A stretch of DNA of 8,143 bases. Source: Frankiales bacterium (GTDB taxonomy: Bacteria; Actinomycetota; Actinomycetes; Mycobacteriales; SCTD01). The DNA is taken from contig JAOPWK010000310.1 of NCBI GenBank assembly GCA_025965735.1, forward strand, positions 1 through 8,143, read 5' to 3'. Below, one piece after another: positions 6,837 through 8,143 of this stretch. A model generated the notes under the pieces. The model saw nothing but the letters and a program-made list of their open reading frames with translations. It did no database searches and was not told the DNA's origin. Every line of letters begins with the position of its first letter. The stretch's first letter is position 1. The position numbers were made by a program, and so were the translations under genes.

Positions 6837-6856
6837 CGTGACCTAGCGGGTATGCT
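6831..6856 (+). promoter_or_regulatory. Candidate gyrB promoter
   Basis: TATGCT (6851-6856) is a good -10 hexamer for the vegetative sigma factor. No clear -35 is present: the T-run at 6831-6836 is the nearest candidate, at a short 14-nt spacing. Transcription would begin near 6863, giving gyrB a leader of about 180 nt. The T-run of the terminator would thus double as promoter DNA. The -10 is plausible; the whole promoter is tentative. Confidence 0.4.
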
Positions 6857-7044
6857 GACGCAGTCGCCCCGCCGCTCGAGGTCATCAGGCTCCCACCGGG
6901 CGCCGACCGCTACGGGCACGGGTCAGGAGCAGCCGGTCCGCCGGCCGGTCCGCGAGCAGGCACCGCCGTCAGGTCCGGTCCCCGAGCCTCGCCCCACGAG
7001 GTCCCGCACCGCCGGCCCGACCCTCAGGACATGGAGAGCCGCCC
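6857..7044 (+). other. gyrB 5' leader region, no gene
   Basis: This stretch holds no supported coding region. It contains a direct repeat GCCGGTCCGC (6932-6941 and 6944-6953) flanking the 8-bp palindrome CCGGCCGG (6941-6948), and a small hairpin CCTCG-CCCCA-CGAGG (6987-7001). The gyrB ribosome binding site GGAGAG (7033-7038) is at the end. A leader of this length ahead of gyrB could carry regulation, but no known riboswitch or leader peptide is recognisable. Confidence 0.4.
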
Positions 7045-8143
7045 ATGAGCGACCAGCCCACGCCGCCGGCAGACGGCGAGCAGGAGGATGCCGCGCAGGC
7101 GCCGGAGCAGGCGAGCTACAGCGCCTCCTCCATCACGATCCTCGAGGGCCTGGAGGCGGTGCGCAAGCGCCCCGGCATGTACATCGGCTCCACCGGCGAG
7201 CGAGGCCTGCACCACATGGTCTGGGAGGTCGTCGACAACGCCGTCGACGAGGCGCTGGCCGGCTACTGTGACACCGTCCGGGTCACGCTGCTGGCCGACG
7301 GTGGCGTGCGGGTCGAGGACAACGGCCGCGGGTTCCCGGTGGACATGCACCCGGTGGAGAAGCGGCCGACCGTCGAGGTCGTCCTGACCATCCTGCACGC
7401 CGGCGGGAAGTTCGACGGCAAGAGCTACGGCGTCTCCGGTGGCCTGCACGGCGTCGGTGTCACCGTGGTCAACGCGCTGTCCTCCGAGCTGGACGTCGAG
7501 ATCTGGCGCGACGGCGTGGCGTGGCACCAGCACTACACGATGAACAAGCCGGGTGCGCTCGAGCGGGTCGGGGACACGAAGAAGCGCGGCACCGCGATCA
7601 CCTTCTGGGCCGACCAGTCGATCTTCGAGACGACGACGTACTCCTTCGACACGATCAGCCGCCGCATGCAGGAGATGGCCTTCCTCAACAAGGGCCTGAC
7701 GATCGTGCTCCGCGACGAGCGGCCCGGGCAGGGCAAGGCCGACACCGGCCTGGCCGAGGAGGCCTCGATCGTCGAGGAGGCCCCGGCGCCCGGTCACGAG
7801 GACGAGGCCTTCGAGCCCACCGAGATCACCTACCGCTACGACGGCGGCCTGGTCGACTACGTCACCCACCTGAACCGCCGCAAGAGCCCGATCCACCGGT
7901 CGGTCATCAGCTTCGCCGCGGACGGGGTCGGCAAGAACGACACGGCGATGTCCCTCGACGTGGCGATGCAGTGGTCCGACGCCTACTCCGAGTCGGTGCA
8001 CACGTTCGCCAACATCATCAACACCCACGAGGGCGGCACGCACGAGGAGGGCTTCCGCGCGGCGCTGACCTCGATCGTCAACCGCTACGCGGTGGACAAG
8101 AAGATCCTCAAGGAGAAGGACGACAAGCTCACCGGCGACGACA
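7045..8143 (+). CDS. gyrB: DNA gyrase subunit B (3' end cut off by window)
   Basis: GyrB is the ATPase subunit of gyrase, which with GyrA introduces negative supercoils and relieves stress ahead of replication forks. The first 366 residues are visible; the transducer domain is incomplete and the TOPRIM domain lies outside the window. After a roughly 29-residue acidic N-terminal extension, the ATPase begins ITILEGLEAVRKRPGMYIG. The GHKL residues are present: catalytic Glu61 and Asn65 in EVVDNAVDEALAG, Asp92 in VEDNGRGFPV, and the loop GLHGVGV (133-139). An acidic Glu/Ala/Pro insert precedes EITYRYDGGLVDYV, as in other actinobacterial GyrB, and the visible part ends near the conserved THEEGF and LTGDD stretches. 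ATG at 7045 has GGAGAG 6 nt upstream; the ATG at 7031 is out of frame. It is separated from dciA by 303 bp with terminator signals, so it is probably transcribed on its own. Confidence 0.97.
   Translation, partial: MSDQPTPPADGEQEDAAQAPEQASYSASSITILEGLEAVRKRPGMYIGSTGERGLHHMVWEVVDNAVDEALAGYCDTVRVTLLADGGVRVEDNGRGFPVDMHPVEKRPTVEVVLTILHAGGKFDGKSYGVSGGLHGVGVTVVNALSSELDVEIWRDGVAWHQHYTMNKPGALERVGDTKKRGTAITFWADQSIFETTTYSFDTISRRMQEMAFLNKGLTIVLRDERPGQGKADTGLAEEASIVEEAPAPGHEDEAFEPTEITYRYDGGLVDYVTHLNRRKSPIHRSVISFAADGVGKNDTAMSLDVAMQWSDAYSESVHTFANIINTHEGGTHEEGFRAALTSIVNRYAVDKKILKEKDDKLTGDD

Noticed and set aside
6852..7271. A 139-codon frame starting in the gyrB leader
   Set aside because: Its start ATG lies inside the candidate -10 and the frame overlaps gyrB out of phase. 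It has no ribosome binding site and no recognisable domain.

Overview
The window is the chromosomal replication-origin neighbourhood of a high-GC Gram-positive bacterium (Actinomycetota). Three things support this: the gene order rnpA-rpmH (leftward), then dnaA-oriC-dnaN-gnd-recF-dciA-gyrB (rightward); very GC-rich third codon positions with several GTG starts; and protein features such as the RHR form of the RnpA signature, a long DnaA linker, and a short Gnd placed between dnaN and recF. The genus cannot be fixed from this sequence. The window is core housekeeping DNA. I see no mobile element, CRISPR array, tRNA or rRNA, and no undescribed multigene system.

Left part (1-896). rnpA (truncated by the window edge) and rpmH lie on the minus strand. 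A 472-base divergent region separates rpmH from dnaA. It carries a clear leftward promoter for rpmH (TTGACC-N17-TATCGT on the minus strand) and a rightward promoter for dnaA (TTGCAA-N17-TAGCGT), back to back. A perfect inverted repeat lies between the two -35 boxes and a perfect 10-bp palindrome covers the dnaA -35. The predicted dnaA leader is about 260 nt, can form hairpins, and contains a tight cluster of DnaA boxes, which points to autoregulation.

Middle (897-4040). dnaA encodes the initiator and dnaN the sliding clamp. The 366 bp between them is the likely origin: one perfect and one near-perfect actinobacterial DnaA box, several degenerate ones, and a cluster of GTGAC/GTCAC words with an inverted repeat at the dnaA end. 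The two strong origin boxes repeat the geometry of the boxes in the dnaA leader.

Right part (4041-8143). gnd (6-phosphogluconate dehydrogenase), recF and dciA are packed head to tail, with a 1-base gnd/recF overlap and an 11-base recF/dciA overlap, so dnaN-gnd-recF-dciA is probably one transcript. It ends at an 8-bp stem on the dciA stop codon and a second hairpin followed by T6. gyrB then starts after a roughly 300-bp gap with its own candidate promoter and runs off the right edge. Functionally, DnaA opens oriC, DciA helps load the replicative helicase, DnaN tethers the polymerase, RecF acts at gaps and stalled forks, and GyrB provides the ATPase half of gyrase. RpmH and RnpA serve translation and tRNA maturation, and Gnd is the metabolic outlier.
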